Source: Siphonodentalium dalli
Taxonomy: Eukaryota > Mollusca > Scaphopoda > Gadilida > Siphonodentaliidae
Reading direction: 5' to 3'
DNA length: 64,000 bases
Assembly: GCA_032622095.1 (NCBI GenBank)
Contig: CP136064.1
Span: 192,917,948-192,981,947 of the forward strand
The first letter of the stretch is position 1; every line of letters starts with the position of its first letter. The notes under the pieces were generated by a model. The model did not search any database. It was not told the origin of the DNA and saw only the letters and a list, made by a program, of their open reading frames with translations. The position numbers were made by a program, and so were the translations under genes. Shown piece after piece: positions 11,150 to 22,615 of this stretch.

Positions 11150-12180
11150 AGAACAATTTGCGGGGTATGCTTTCTGACCAAACCGGCAATCAATTATATT
11201 AATTTTTAGCCAAATGATTAAAACCATTGCATGTCGATCACCTTTAAAACTTCTTCTTTTGACATTTCGAGATCTCGCCATAAAAACCTATTAATTGGCC
11301 CATGTGTCCGATTATCTTCTCGTGTAGAACACGTACATGTGATGGTTTTATGGTGTCACGTCGGAAGGACATCTTTAAACAAACATTTAACATTTATGTA
11401 CGAGCAATTTTTTTGTTTGGGACTCAAACCATGCAACCCCGTCTTCAAAGTTGGATTTTTTTATAACATTAAGGTGACTTTCTGTGATATATTTATAATG
11501 CTCGTAGTAACGTAGTTCAAATATTTATCTACATATTTCGATACCTGGACAAATTCAAAAGCGAATATTAGTAGGTGTATTTTTGGAGCGCAAACCGCCA
11601 CATGGCTAAGACCAAACAGGAATATCCAAAATGAATGCACGAGATTAGGCATAACACATATTTTAGGAACGCTCTGTAATATTCTCCATCGTTTGACAAG
11701 AAAGACACAAACGCTCTTTACCATATAGGTATATAATATTCTGCAGTTTTGGCCGGGTAAAATTTGGTTATTAGAATGAAGAGAAAGTCGCGTATGAAGT
11801 CAAAATAGTTTCCAGATGAGGTAACGCAATATATCGTACGTTTTCCAGTTTGTTAGGCTTCAGATTCCGGAAATTCAACGAATCGGAATGGCGATCTTTA
11901 AGGTTTCGGGTCCTGTTTGTCTCTGCGATATAGTGTTGTAATTTTTATGACGTCAAGACACATTGTGTTCGTATGAAGGTTTCAAATATTTATCGACCTT
12001 ATTTTATACCCGGAAAATACACAGGTGAATACTAGTAGGTGTAATAAGTCGCTTTAAATAAGTTAACAACATCAAATGGAAATATCAGGGATTTAATTCA
12101 GTTAAGTTATGTTTAGATGTAGAACGAGCAATACTGCTAACAAAAGAGGCGATCAATTCACTCATACTAACTCAAAACAA
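11150..12180. other. Degenerate repeat pair, no supported gene
   Basis: About 11,515-11,600 and 11,980-12,060 are diverged direct copies: both have TTCAAATATTTATC and TAGTAGGTGTA. A minus-strand 87-codon frame across the first copy is hydrophobic, but its similarity to the second, non-coding copy argues against a gene. Confidence 0.45.
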
Positions 12181-12183
12181 GTA

Positions 12184-12486
12184 CCACCCCTGATCAAGTG
12201 GTCCTTTCTCTAAAGTTGTCATTTTCGCGATGTTCTGATAATCTGAACATATCCAGGAAATACCATTATGTGTATCAAAAAGTCAAAAACTTATGTATTG
12301 GGAAATATTTCATTACTTTTTTTCTCAAATCGCTCAGATTAGCCAAACACCGCGAAAATTACAACTGTAGAAATAATAACGTTACTATTTCGTAACGGCA
12401 TCAGTTTGCCCTACCAGCACCATACCAATTCATCAGGACCCATCACCATCATAGCAAATTAGCAGGACCACTTGAACAGGGTGAGT
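12184..12486. mobile_element. TIR element with GTA target duplication
   Basis: CCACCCCTGATCAAGTGGTC at the left is mirrored by GACCACTTGAACAGGGTG at the right, with GTA on both outer sides. The interior (about 260 bp) has no long frame, so this would be a non-autonomous DNA transposon. Confidence 0.55.
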
Positions 12487-12489
12487 ACC

Positions 12490-14800
12490 TATCTGTTGAA
12501 AATAAACGTGAGTCGTTCCTGGTATAAGTACAGTTATACAAGAGGCCCTCATGTTTTGATGTAACATGTTCTTTTATAATGATCGAGATACGTCATGGAA
12601 GTATACATATGTCTTTGTTATATAGTATATGGTATATTCCAATTAGAGCACGATTGATTGATCGATCGTTACCTGTACAATAACCATACTGCATGATATT
12701 AAACATGAATATGGATGGACACGGAATTGATATGCATTGTACAGCAGCAGCATGACCATATAGTTGATCAAATGTAAAGAATATCAGCGGAACGAACTTA
12801 TGTAAGCAATGTACATTTCAAACTTGAGCAATATGTGGATATTGAAGAAGCACGGATAATTTATTTAGGGTATAAATGGGGATCTGTTTTGTGCATGTTC
12901 ATGCCCTATGCTCTACCGATATAGGTGGCTATAAAATACCTACTCATTTCCGGTTTCAGATAAATAAAGTTGCTTTGAGGCAGACACTTGTCATTTTCAT
13001 ACTATTAAATCACCCGATCCGCGTAGCATTCTAAGATATAGATACTTAATGGCGGTCATTCTATACCATCTATAGATACTTAATTGTGCACCGTGTACGC
13101 CCATCGAGCCCACCATCACGTTATGTTCCATGATGTATACTGTAATTAGTATATAAATGGTTTATCTATATGGTGAACATATATACATCTTTCGTCGTTA
13201 TATGCTGTGTGCATGTCATATCGGTGCAGTTAAAGTGATGTTAAGCAGTCCTCTGGTGTGGTTATAATATATCACCGAATATTTAAAGGAAACAAATGTC
13301 AAAAGTAGCTGGGCCTATCTTCTACAACCGGGTATCGGTATAGCAACTGATATTCCTGCATAATCGTCTAGAATTACCACGGGCATGCTGTGCAGATTTT
13401 GTGGCAATAAATAGTAATATCCACGACGATATGCCCGAATTACATGCACAGACCGTTCATATGTTGCAAAACAAAACAAAAACAAAAAAACACATTTAAG
13501 TAATCAACAATACATTTCTGTGTTGTTGGAATCCATAGTTATCTGACAAAAATGTATGGTTATATGTTGTTTTAATTTTCGTCGGAGAAACAGACGTAGA
13601 TTCGTTTAGATTCAGACTTACCTCGTCGGAGAATCAAATTTTTTATACGAGTGTCAGATAAACGATTATATATAACGTTATTTAATGTAATCATCTTAAA
13701 AAGTCTAACATTTATAGATTATTTATCTATATATATGTTTTTTGGAAAAATATGAAGTTTAGGATCAAAATGAATATGTGCTGATTATAAAATTGAACGA
13801 AAACACGACCTATACATGTATACGCACGAAGAACTCACTTTTCGAAGACCAAGATTAGCGGAAAGTCGCCACTTGTTCCCGACAATAAGAAGCTACACAG
13901 AGATAGCTTGTTTTAGCATCGACAGCCCAACCTCAAGTTTTCGACAGCTGGGGCATATATCTATAAATACACCCTCATCCTTATAGCGGACATTTGTGCA
14001 ATGATACATACCGGATATGCCAATGAACGCACGTTTAAATCAAATTACGCAAATTTAAAATTTAAATGGAGGTGATACATTTATTTGACTTTTTATATAA
14101 CGACAATTTGTGAGAGGTTAATAATTACTGTTAACATCCTATCCGTACACATAGGGTTCCTAAATAACTATGAGAGTCTGTTGTGGCTATGGAGTAGTTG
14201 AGATTAATTAATAACCATGGCAAATATTTCACAAACTAAATCTTCCACAGACAAAGCTACACGTACACACACAAAATAGTGGATTCGTTGAAACGTTATA
14301 ATACCTGGAGATGCATTTGTCCAATTTGACACCAACATATGCACATGGATGGGCCCATTAATCTGCAATGTATAATGCGTTATATACAATAACCATTACT
14401 TCCAAAATGAAATGTAATGCATTACCATTACTTCCAGCTGGGTTGGATAAATTATGACAATCTGAATATTTCTGTGAACTTTATTAATATAATAGGAATC
14501 TATTGAACTAAACAGTATCAGGCGATTAACTATAGGTAGAGCAGAATTGAGTCGGTGATTTGTTGTTTGGTGTCTTGGTAGCATATTTCATTGATGGCTT
14601 AACAAACTGAATGATATGAATACGTCTTCCATACCAGGAAAACAATTAGATCAAACCCACGATCCCAACGATTTTAGTGGTCAGATATTGAGTTTCAAAA
14701 GAGTACGTTGTCATCAATGTACAAAGTGCAAGCACCGTTACACCATGCACTAATGGTGGAGCATCACGTGGTTTCAAATTGATGAGTATCGCGCATTCAA
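12490..14800. other. No supported gene
   Basis: Over 2 kb of AT-rich DNA with scattered short palindromes (for example GATTGATCGATCG near 12,655). I find no gene, RNA gene or clear transposon. Confidence 0.45.
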
Positions 14801-14801
14801 A

Positions 14802-14844
14802 ATGGCCGAGGTGATCGAAAACGCGACCAGAAACGAGGAAAATG
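14802..14844 (+). CDS. Candidate first coding exon
   Basis: ATG in a good initiation context (CAAAATGG) opens 14 codons plus one base, MAEVIENATRNEEN, then runs directly into a donor-like G/GTAATAAG. The exon is more GC- and CpG-rich than its surroundings, and an E-box CACGTG lies 36 bp upstream at 14,765-14,770. I could not follow the gene to a second exon with confidence. A possible acceptor TTGATTGCAG near 15,408 is in the right phase but its frame soon stops. The protein was not recognised. Confidence 0.28.
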
Positions 14845-14955
14845 GTAATAAGCTATGACATTTTACATAGTATTTTGAAATCTACGAGCATATGCTGTAC
14901 TATTTTTCAAACAAGCTGATACCTCATTTGTTTCCTAACTCACAGTTGTTTGCTC

Positions 14956-15029
14956 TAACATTCTGACCAAAGTTGTCAGTCGAAGAATTCTCCTAGATGC
15001 ATGGACTGACAACTTTGGTCAGAATGTTA
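14956..15029. repeat. Perfect 26 bp inverted repeat
   Basis: The arms at 14,956-14,981 and 15,004-15,029 (beginning TAACATTCTGACCAAAG) are perfect reverse complements around a 22-base loop containing GAATTC. It is a strong hairpin of unknown role, possibly a minimal foldback element. Confidence 0.9.
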
Positions 15030-15986
15030 TAGAAAACTACTGAGTATTTCGGAACAAATAAGATATAAACTTATTTTTAGAATTAAACTACTAGTAGCAT
15101 ATGCTCGTATAACAGTCCAATTAATGCTGTGTTTTGTGTCAGTTCCTCATATATTATGATTGTGTACGTTTGCGCTCGTCTCTGCCGTTTCGAATGCGTG
15201 GCACTCACCAACATCTGGCACTGCCAGATCGGATATGTACGTGAACGGAATTGAACGACCTTTATGCGTGTATGTTTTAAATATGAGAGTAAATGTGGTT
15301 CGTGATGGTCAGGATAAAAATGTTCGTGCTCTATTCATCGTGTCACCATTAGTGTCCATGCATCGATTCTTAAAACAGTTGTAAACGGTTAATCATTATT
15401 GATTGCAGGCTTGTTCGTGGTCACACGTCTAGGTGACGTAATTAAATCTTAGTTATCACAATCGGAAAATTGAGAATATATTCGTGCAGGCATATATCAA
15501 TAAGAAGATTTTGTCATGCTGTTGGTGCTGTGCTTTCTTCATTGCCTTTTTATGTATGCTGCAAGGTGGTTCGGATGACAGCATAGTGTTTTCCAAACTC
15601 AAAACCATCATGCGGACCGTACAGAACGTTTTTGCAGTTGTTGTACATGATCATTATTTCTGCGACACTGCCGACACGGGCGACACACCACAACCGCTAA
15701 GTTATCTGGATATTATAATTCCCAATATTATATAGTAACGGACGAAAGCATACAAAACTGTATAGCTTGCCACAAATGTATTGCAGTTGTCAATGGCACT
15801 TTCGCTGAACATGACACAGCATTATAGACTCATTATACTCAAGTATATGAAATAATAATGGTGAACTACATTTGGGACAAAGTGCGACAAGGGTGTTTGC
15901 TTGCCGCAATCGCTCCAAAATATTTATTCTATACTTCTCGCCAAGAAATCATCTAATGGTTTGCGCCAGATGCATCTCTATGGCAC

Positions 15987-16021
<35 letters not shown>

Positions 16022-16440
16022 TCAACAAATGTGAGACGTGATAAGTTACACGTACGCGTATCTTATCTATTCTAATATCTATATATGTATTGATGAAATC
16101 TTTGAACACCCCAAAGGTGTATATTACTCATTATCCATTCAAATCAAGTGTCTATTGGTGTGCTGATTTGGGAACTTAGAATTGATTTTTGCATGCCAGC
16201 GCCGAACACCGACGTAGCCTCAGGACCTGGCGCGTCAAGCAAGCAAAAAATTCCCCATCTTAACAAAACAAGGGTTCTTGACCTCCTTTTGATATACGTT
16301 TTCGAACATAACTCGTTATCGAATGATAATTCGGACGCCCCGAGATTCCAACGTCGATGTAAATGTCCCTAAACGAACAAACAGAGGTTACAGGGTCTAG
16401 CGACATCGCACTGTCAAGTCTATATGTAGCCTAATTGTCA
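15030..16440. other. No supported gene; TA microsatellite
   Basis: Contains a TA repeat at about 15,988-16,022. Several frames of 67-83 codons are open on the plus strand. One near 15,484-15,735 has a hydrophobic, Cys-rich segment (CCWCCAFFIAFLCML) but no ATG start. None is supported well enough to call. Confidence 0.4.
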
Positions 16441-16454
16441 CTCTCACCGAAAAA

Positions 16455-16655
16455 AGGGTATACAACTTTTGAAAATGTGCTGAAGTGCACACAGAGTTCG
16501 TTAACTGTGCTGAAAGTTACATGCATGGTTTTGAGATCCCTTTTGAAATGACAGTGTTTAGTTGGTTACGTCTGCCGCGATTTGTGATATAGAAGGATTG
16601 TTTACGTCCCAATGGAAATTAGAATGAACTGAAAACAAAATGCTGAGGGCGCCAG
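16455..16655 (-). repeat. Dispersed repeat, family F
   Basis: The reverse complement resembles 58,260-58,510: both contain AACTGAAAACA-type and TCCAATGGAAATTA-type blocks (inverted) and the phrase AATGTGCTGAAG. It is likely a MITE family. The other copy lies in the intron of the candidate gene at 58-59 kb. Confidence 0.55.
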
Positions 16656-16710
16656 CCTGTTATAAACATCGTTGATAATCGATATTCGTATAAAAAAAAC
16701 ATCTAATTAA

Positions 16711-17125
16711 AGGACCACTTAATTTTCGAATGCCCAGATCACATCAACATATTCCATACTATATACCATTTGGAAGAGGAACCAACATTATATATACGGA
16801 ATACGGAACAGCTGTGGCTGTGATAGAGATTCTCAGATTCACACCAAGACTTCCTCATTATTTACCCCTGAATGCATCATAATTAACATCTTTAAGATGT
16901 AGAGTTATTCCCCATCCATCGAGAATAACAGACTGGCAGTACAGAACAAATCGAAATTAAGCACATAACACACGTCGGTATCTTGACAAAAAAAGTAAAC
17001 AACATGTTCACAGTTTTCGACCGGATGAGTTGATAATACAATATTGTGCAGCTTCCTCGTTCAAATGGTATATACTATGGAATATGTTGTAATGTGATCT
17101 GGGGATTTGAAAATTAAGTGAGACT
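16711..17125. mobile_element. TTAA-flanked MITE, family A, copy 2
   Basis: Starts AGGACCACTTAATTTTCGA, ends TGAAAATTAAGTGAGACT, and is flanked by TTAA at 16,707-16,710 and 17,126-17,129. The interior shares TACCATTTGGAAGAGGAACC and GTTGATAATACAATAT with other family A copies. Confidence 0.85.
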
Positions 17126-17224
17126 TTAAATTGTTCATTAAAAATTTGTATATCCTACAATAACGAAGTGAACATCCATCATGCTGGAAAATCGGCACGA
17201 TACATGAGTGTTGAACTATCGGTC

Positions 17225-17440
17225 TATATATAAGGTCGGCGTGGGGTGATGGTGTTTCGTGGCTACCCGGATGTCTTATCCGTCATCTCTCCTGGAAGAA
17301 GTCCACTCTCCACATTAGCACGACTGTTACATATAGAAACCGGAATTGTGTCGCCGGCGAGGACTGTAACGCGTGCGAATTTCCGATAATATTATCAACT
17401 GGATTTCAATTAGTAAAAAGTCTTAGGAAGAAAGGTATTT
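17225..17440 (+). other. TATA-like motif with a Cys-containing open frame
   Basis: TATATATAAGG at 17,225-17,235 is a good TATA match. A frame without ATG is open from about 17,213 to 17,441 and is GC-rich for this region. It includes the phrase RNRNCVAGEDCNACEFP. No splice sites clearly bound it. It may be an exon fragment or chance. Confidence 0.15.
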
Positions 17441-17572
17441 AATGTAATCTGAACGCTTCTGTATTTTTTTGTAATGCGAAATTCCATTACTCGCGTGGCG
17501 AATGTGTTCCAATATTAACCCTTTCTATACTAAACACCTTTTATTATCTGTCGTCTGCTTATTTTTCCAGAA

Positions 17573-17704
17573 CCCCCCCCCCCCCCCCAGATGAACATAT
17601 ACTGTTCCAATTATACTTTATAACGGAGTGGGAGAATCTGTGTAGTATATATAGCACAGGGTATGACGTAAGCCCTTCCTCGGGTTCTCGTCGGGGGGGG
17701 GGGG
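17573..17704. repeat. Poly-C and poly-G runs facing each other
   Basis: A 16-base poly-C run (17,573-17,588) and a 12-base poly-G run (17,693-17,704) are about 104 bp apart and could pair as a hairpin. Similar facing runs occur near 47.0-47.6 kb. Confidence 0.7.
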
Positions 17705-18136
17705 CATGTATACGCCAGCTATCACTCGACAATTTGAACCATTTACAAAACAAAATATAGATGTAGGCCTATGTTATAGTCGGTAAACCTATATCAAAAA
17801 TTCAAAAACCTTTACCCAATGCCAAGCGACGTACAAATAATGGTAACGTCGATAATGGTTGAAGCTTGTAAGAAATGTACATATTCTAGAGTGTACGTGC
17901 ATGAAAGCACACCCCATTAACCACCCTGGAGTGACAACGTGACCATACACGCAGTCTGAGTTAGCTATATGTCATCACAACCCGCAACCAAGTGTTGATT
18001 TTTCTATCCGTAAACGGTTGTCTTCGCGGTTGTGTTTTTCTGTTTTCGAGTTCATTGCATTTATGTCCACCCCATAACTACTTCAATATCAGTGTGTCAT
18101 TATTTGTAGCATATAAACATCCATCATCGCAACAAC

Positions 18137-18265
18137 ATGATGATGCAGTTATGTTTTAATCGATGTACATACATTGTGATCCTGTTGATAATATCATGTG
18201 TATCTTCAGTAACGACTGAGAAATGGAACTGTGATAAGATCCAAGACTTTTACGAAACTATTTTT
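18137..18265 (+). CDS. Candidate first exon of a secreted protein
   Basis: Three consecutive ATG codons begin a 43-codon frame that ends exactly at a donor-like TTTTT/GTCAGT. The N-terminus reads MMMQLCFNRCTYIV, followed by a hydrophobic stretch ILLIISCVSSV, a convincing signal peptide. It continues TTEKWNCDKIQDFYETIF as the start of a mature protein. Without splicing the frame would stop at 18,304 inside a palindromic repeat (18,268 on), so the repeat would lie in intron 1. No second exon was found and no family is recognised. An ATATAAAC 20 bp upstream is too close to be the TATA box of this ATG. Confidence 0.35.
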
Positions 18266-18267
18266 GT

Positions 18268-18365
18268 CAGTTTTGAATTCACGCAGATAGGTGCGCGAAT
18301 TTAAAGTGTGCGAACTCAAAACTGAGCGAAATATAGTACTGCGCGAATTTAAATACGAGCAAGGT
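18268..18365. repeat. Palindromic repeat, family B, copy 2
   Basis: Reverse complement of the left arm of 1,145-1,273, sharing AGTACTGCGCGAATTTAAA and GGTGCGCGAATTT. It begins immediately after the donor of the candidate signal-peptide exon. Confidence 0.7.
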
Positions 18366-18495
18366 AGTCAAAGTCATGAGACAAACGCTCTTTATTTTTA
18401 CCATATCAGGAATATAATAACAATGAACGCTCTTTTTTGTTTGTTGAAGAAAAGAAGCCGGGCTCGATTTTTTCTAAATTCTATGACTTTATTAA

Positions 18496-18989
18496 AGGTA
18501 CGGTTGGCCTTGGCGGTGGGTATCCTGTGAAAATATTTCCACCCGTCAAAAACCGCCACAAACAGAAAGAACAACAAAATGTAGACAGACTTTGTCCGTT
18601 TACAAATAAGAAATATCGCATAAACAGTATGTTATTGTCATATTTTTTACCATTGTTATGTAAACAAAAGCATAAAAAGTTACTTTTCTGGTGTTTGTTT
18701 ATATTATGATGGTAAACATAAAGAGCGTTCTTTGTTGCTGAATTCCTGATATGGAACGAATAAAGAGCGTTTATGCAATTTGTGTGTGATTAGCCAGCAG
18801 CATTGTGTTGTCTTCTGTAACACAATCAGGTTCTTGCTTAGGTAAAATATAGTAAATCTGTATGATAACATGCTGTTTACGCGATGGTCATGGTATATAT
18901 GAACGAAACTGTATGCATTTTAATGTTTTTCTGTTTACGGTGATTGGAACAAATATGAATATTTTCGACAACTAAGGCCTCACGTGCCT
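18496..18989. mobile_element. TTAA-flanked MITE, family C, copy 1 (494 bp)
   Basis: Begins AGGTACGGTTGGCCTTGGCG and ends CTAAGGCCTCACGTGCCT, flanked by TTAA at 18,492-18,495 and 18,990-18,993. The interior carries inverted GAGCGTT/AACGCTC motifs. Other copies are at 24,914-25,407 (same length, very similar), 38,633-39,117, 40,655-40,732 (end only), 50,317-50,880 and about 57,090-57,633 (inverted). No transposase is present. Confidence 0.9.
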
Positions 18990-19101
18990 TTAACTAAGTC
19001 TTTATAAATGTATTTAACGTATTTATATCAAGATAGTTTGATCCTGTATTCAGACCCGGATGTAATTCCAGGCTTAAAAATCAACACGACTTCAACAACA
19101 A

Positions 19102-19326
19102 ATGATCCAAACTATTACTCAAGAATACGAGCAAGGTCGAATCGAAAACGCTTTTTTTCAACACGCGTACAAATATTCTAGTTCCGTTGGAACACGATGC
19201 TTTCTCTTCGAGGGAATAAAGGGCAACACTCTTCAGAGTCACACCATTTGCCTGTTAAATTGTCACGTTCTTGTTCACGATTTACAGATAAGGCTCGAAT
19301 CGATGATTGGGAGAATAGTAGCGTGA
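19102..19326 (+). CDS. Doubtful ORF, unknown
   Basis: A 74-codon frame with ATG start (CAACAAATGA) and fairly balanced composition (MIQTITQEYEQGRIENAFF...). A donor-like CAAG/GTCGAA occurs after 13 codons. It overlaps another open frame in the same direction, which argues against either. No family was recognised. Confidence 0.15.
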   Translation: MIQTITQEYEQGRIENAFFQHAYKYSSSVGTRCFLFEGIKGNTLQSHTICLLNCHVLVHDLQIRLESMIGRIVA

Positions 19327-19534
19327 AATATTCTTATAAATATGTTTGCTTGTCCTCGTTCGAATCGCTGATACGGAAAGGGTATGCGTTCGATTGTTGA
19401 TTTTATTGCCACCCCAAACAACCACGCTTCACATTCACTCGTCGCCCGGAATGCCATGAAACATGCGTGATGTAGCCGGCTTTTCAAAGAGACTGGGTAG
19501 TTTTATTGAAACAAAAGTGTCAGAGAAACAGAAC

Positions 19535-19945
19535 GAGAACTAGGCCTCAAAATATGATGCTGGACATTTGCAGAATCAGGTCACCAGACGGTGAATTTAG
19601 TGACGCACTAAATCCTCTGGGACCTCATTCTACATTGGGCACCTCGATATGCATTGTACATCGTCTGCCAATTTGGGGGTATATATAGTGAAACTAAACT
19701 AAACTAAACTAAAAAAGAAAACGAATCTTTCTAAATGAGTTTATAAAGAAACTAAACAACTTGATAACTGGATAATAAAGATAATTTCCAGGGAATATGA
19801 GGCCTAAGCAGAATGAGATCACGGGGTGAGTGTATAGGTGTATAGATGCTAACCCGCTGCGTGGGATAGCGTCACTAAATTAATTCACCCTCTGGGGACC
19901 CCCTTCTGCAAATGTCCGGCACCATATTTTGAGGTCGTAACATGT
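19535..19945. repeat. Inverted pair of retroelement-like fragments with ACTAA tail
   Basis: About 19,540-19,640 (plus) and 19,820-19,945 (minus) are inverted copies, sharing AGGCCTCA, GGACATTTGCAGAA and GGTGAATTTAGTGACGC. The plus copy runs on to an (ACTAA)n tail at 19,690-19,715. A simple-repeat tail suggests a SINE or LINE 3' end. Confidence 0.55.
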
Positions 19946-20214
19946 TGGATCCAGAGACAATGAACTTAAAGATCCTTGATCTCATATACTATACTATTGG
20001 TAGGCTATACCAGATAATATAGTTATATCGCACCTAGCTGTGAGCCCTTAATGTTTTGGATTTTTGTCAGCCTAGCACAAATTCCAATGATCATCTCTGA
20101 ATGGATTGTCCATGTTTCGTTTCCCAATATAATAGAAGAATGTTATAAACAAGAAGTTACACATTGGGTGTTGGCATACCCACATGTCACCAATTGAAAC
20201 TTGGGCAGGAAGGA

Positions 20215-20735
20215 AACCAAATTTAAAAAGATATATTAGCGGACGGACAAAAATTCAATATTTTCAGATGAACAAAGACGGATAACTTTTGAACGGAAAA
20301 TTAAAATATAACTGAAACCTCTTTTGAAAGCCCTCCTGATGCCAAACCTCCATACCAGATTTTCAACAGAATCCTTTAACGCATGGCTGAGATATATCCA
20401 ACATGTTCAGATAAACAAAGTGAAACAATTCTTGAACGGAAAAAAATGCTAACAACGTCAATGAACCCTCTTTTGACAGCCCATCTGGTGGCAAACCTGC
20501 ATACCGAATTTCATCGGGATCCGATAACCTTTGGTTAAGATATGTAAGTGTACAGACGGAAATCTAACATTTTCAGATAAACAAAGAGGGTTAACTCTTA
20601 AACGGGAAATGTAAACAACGTCAGTGAACCCTCTTTTGAAAGCCCTCCTGATACCAAACCTGCATACCAAATTTCATCTAGATCCGAGAACCCATGGTTG
20701 TTATATATGAGCGGACACACTTGTGAACGGATGCA
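20215..20735. repeat. Tandem-core repeat, about 3 units of 145-165 bp
   Basis: Units restart at TTTCAGATAAACAAAG-type sequence near 20,259, 20,405 and 20,571. Each holds AACCCTCTTTTGAAAGCCC and CATACCAAATTTCATC. The ACCAAATTTCATC phrase also appears in the 52-57 kb arrays. The structure resembles pearl/helentron-associated elements with tandem cores. Confidence 0.75.
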
Positions 20736-20935
20736 CGAAGTCCCTACTTACGACGATACACGTGTGAGGTGCATTCTATATTGTTCTCTCATTTCTGGGG
20801 TGCAGCTCACAAGTCACATACCGAAGTATAATTTTGTTAAAGAGCCAATTTCCACAAAATATTCGTGTTACAAAACAACACAGAAGACCATGTACAATAG
20901 AGTGAACACATCTTGTGACTCGCGAATGGACCCGA

Positions 20936-21124
20936 CAGGGATCAACATGGGATTTACTCGACGACCAGCAACGCCTGGCATGCATTCGAGCGATATAGTT
21001 AACAGGTTTGTAAATTGGCGGGTCAAGTTGGTAAGCAATTAACCAACCTGACCTGCCCATTCACCGACCTGTTTACATCGCTGGAACATTGCTGGCCGCC
21101 GAGTTAATCCCATGGTCGGTGAGT
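20936..21124. mobile_element. Palindromic element
   Basis: GCGATATAGTTAACAGG and GGCGGGTCAAGTTGGT on the left are mirrored by ACCAACCTGACCTGCCC and CCTGTTTACATCGC on the right. The outer parts (ATGGGATTTACTCG and CGAGTTAATCCCAT) pair too. Frames on both strands here are by-products of the palindrome. Confidence 0.75.
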
Positions 21125-21547
21125 TGTTTAGGAGCGATGAGATGAGAGACATTTATTATGTTTTACTTTGATATCAAATCTCAATTTCACAATAGAACGT
21201 GACAGGACGAGAACATAATATCGCTCAAAGCCCAGGAAAGACGATTAAAAAAAACTCCCACTACCTCGTCTGTTATTTAATTGCAGTGTCTCTCGAGACA
21301 CGAACGACACATGTTTGATTTATATACCTGGACATATTCTAACGATTGGGTTCGTTCATGTTTCGGGTTGGTTTATAATGTGTCAGATGTGAACTCTCTT
21401 CCATTTCAAAATGGAATTTTGTCGTCTTTCAAACTCAGTGAGTGAAAGTTTTGAAGCACCACACCGGCAATGAAAGGCTTATTTTTCCGTTTCTTGAATT
21501 AATAATATTTATTCCCATTCATAATATAAACATGAACACAAAATAGA

Positions 21548-21838
21548 GTTGATTGATTGGGGTTAGTGTCGCTTTCAGTAACTAAGGCCATGTCACGACA
21601 TTGCCAGTTTTAGTGGTGGTGGAAATCCGCACACTTACGGCTAATCTAACAGTTATTCCAATGGCCGATATGTGTGGCACACCACCCGCCATCGGTGAGT
21701 AACTGGCGACTCCACCATATAACAATTTCTAGTTACAAAGCCCACGATGGAAACATTTGGGTTTGAACCCTAATCACCAGCGCTGGATGACAAGCGGCTT
21801 GGAGTTGTACTCTTAACCGACTGAGCCACCGAGGCCCC
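21548..21838 (-). mobile_element. tRNA-derived SINE, full length
   Basis: The minus strand opens GGGGCCTCGGTGGCTCAG. An A box TGGCTCAGTCGG (21,817-21,828) and a B box GGTTCAAACCC (21,759-21,769) form an internal RNA polymerase III promoter. The spacing suggests a tRNA with a long variable arm (Leu/Ser-like). A body of about 200 bp follows, ending in AACCCC then (AATC)n. An 8 bp target duplication AAAATAGA flanks it at 21,540-21,547 and 21,839-21,846, showing insertion by target-primed reverse transcription, presumably with LINE enzymes supplied in trans. Confidence 0.92.
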
Positions 21839-22204
21839 AAAATAGATGTGATACATGTGGATTCGGCTGTAAGACTATATGGCTGATATTTGTCCCGTTT
21901 TGGTGGATGAAAAGCGAAAACCATACTATATAATTATGACTTTGTGTGTGACAAGTGAAAACATGTTGAGCTCTGACAGAATGGTATATATCCTCTACGT
22001 ATCACCATCGAAAGTGAGCAACCATATTACCAGGCTTTCGTCTGAAGTAGCTTTGGTACAATTGCTCTTGAAAATAAGAAAAACATAAAAACAAAACTAT
22101 GGATGCGTTCTTGTGCATGCTCGATGTAGGGTTAATTGCATGACTCCGATAATATACCTAAAATCCAAATCGGTCCGTCAGTATAAGTATCCGAATGGAC
22201 GGAG

Positions 22205-22445
22205 GCATTGGCTCATTATATACCCTTCCATGACTGGAGCTTCCTGACATTTTGCGAAAACCTTGTGCCAATGCATAACAATTCATTGGCCTAACAGTAT
22301 TTACCTTGGCCTTGTAAGCCAGTGCATTTTCTTATATATGCGAGGCTCCCAATGGGATACACTCTTATATATATGCGAGGCTCCCAATATATAAGAGAAT
22401 GCACGGCACACGATCTTTAATGCTGTACCAGTGCATCTCCTACCA
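22205..22445. mobile_element. Palindrome-rich MITE, family D (TATATATGCGAGGC)
   Basis: Contains repeated, partly inverted TCTTATATATGCGAGGCTCCC blocks and GCCAATGCAT/ATGCACGGC ends. The inverted copy at 27,930-28,165 shares TTTGCGAAAACC, ATTTACCTTG, CTTGTAAGCC and the same hairpin cores. The 49.4-49.9 kb element carries the same TATATATGCGAG hairpins. Confidence 0.75.
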
Positions 22446-22529
22446 TGAAAGGTTGTGTGTTCATTGCTTCCCGTTTGCGTACACAGATTCACTTTTCTTA
22501 TCGAAATGCATGGCCATGTTACGATCGGA

Positions 22530-22615
22530 AGGACCGTACCTCAACCCAGAGCATGCTTGGAAATCGAACCCACGACCTCTTCGTCTAGCCAAGTGTGCGA
22601 TGATAGTATATCCAT
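22530..22615 (-). repeat. tRNA-like SINE fragment
   Basis: The minus strand has the B box GGGTTCGATTTCC preceded by GCTAGACGAAGAGGTCGTG, the usual spacing in tRNA-derived SINE heads. No complete A box or target duplication was found, so this would be a truncated copy or tRNA-like relic. Confidence 0.45.

Noticed and set aside
11461-11724. 87-codon hydrophobic minus-strand frame as a receptor fragment
   Set aside because: A diverged direct copy at 11.98-12.06 kb is not coding, so this is a repeat.
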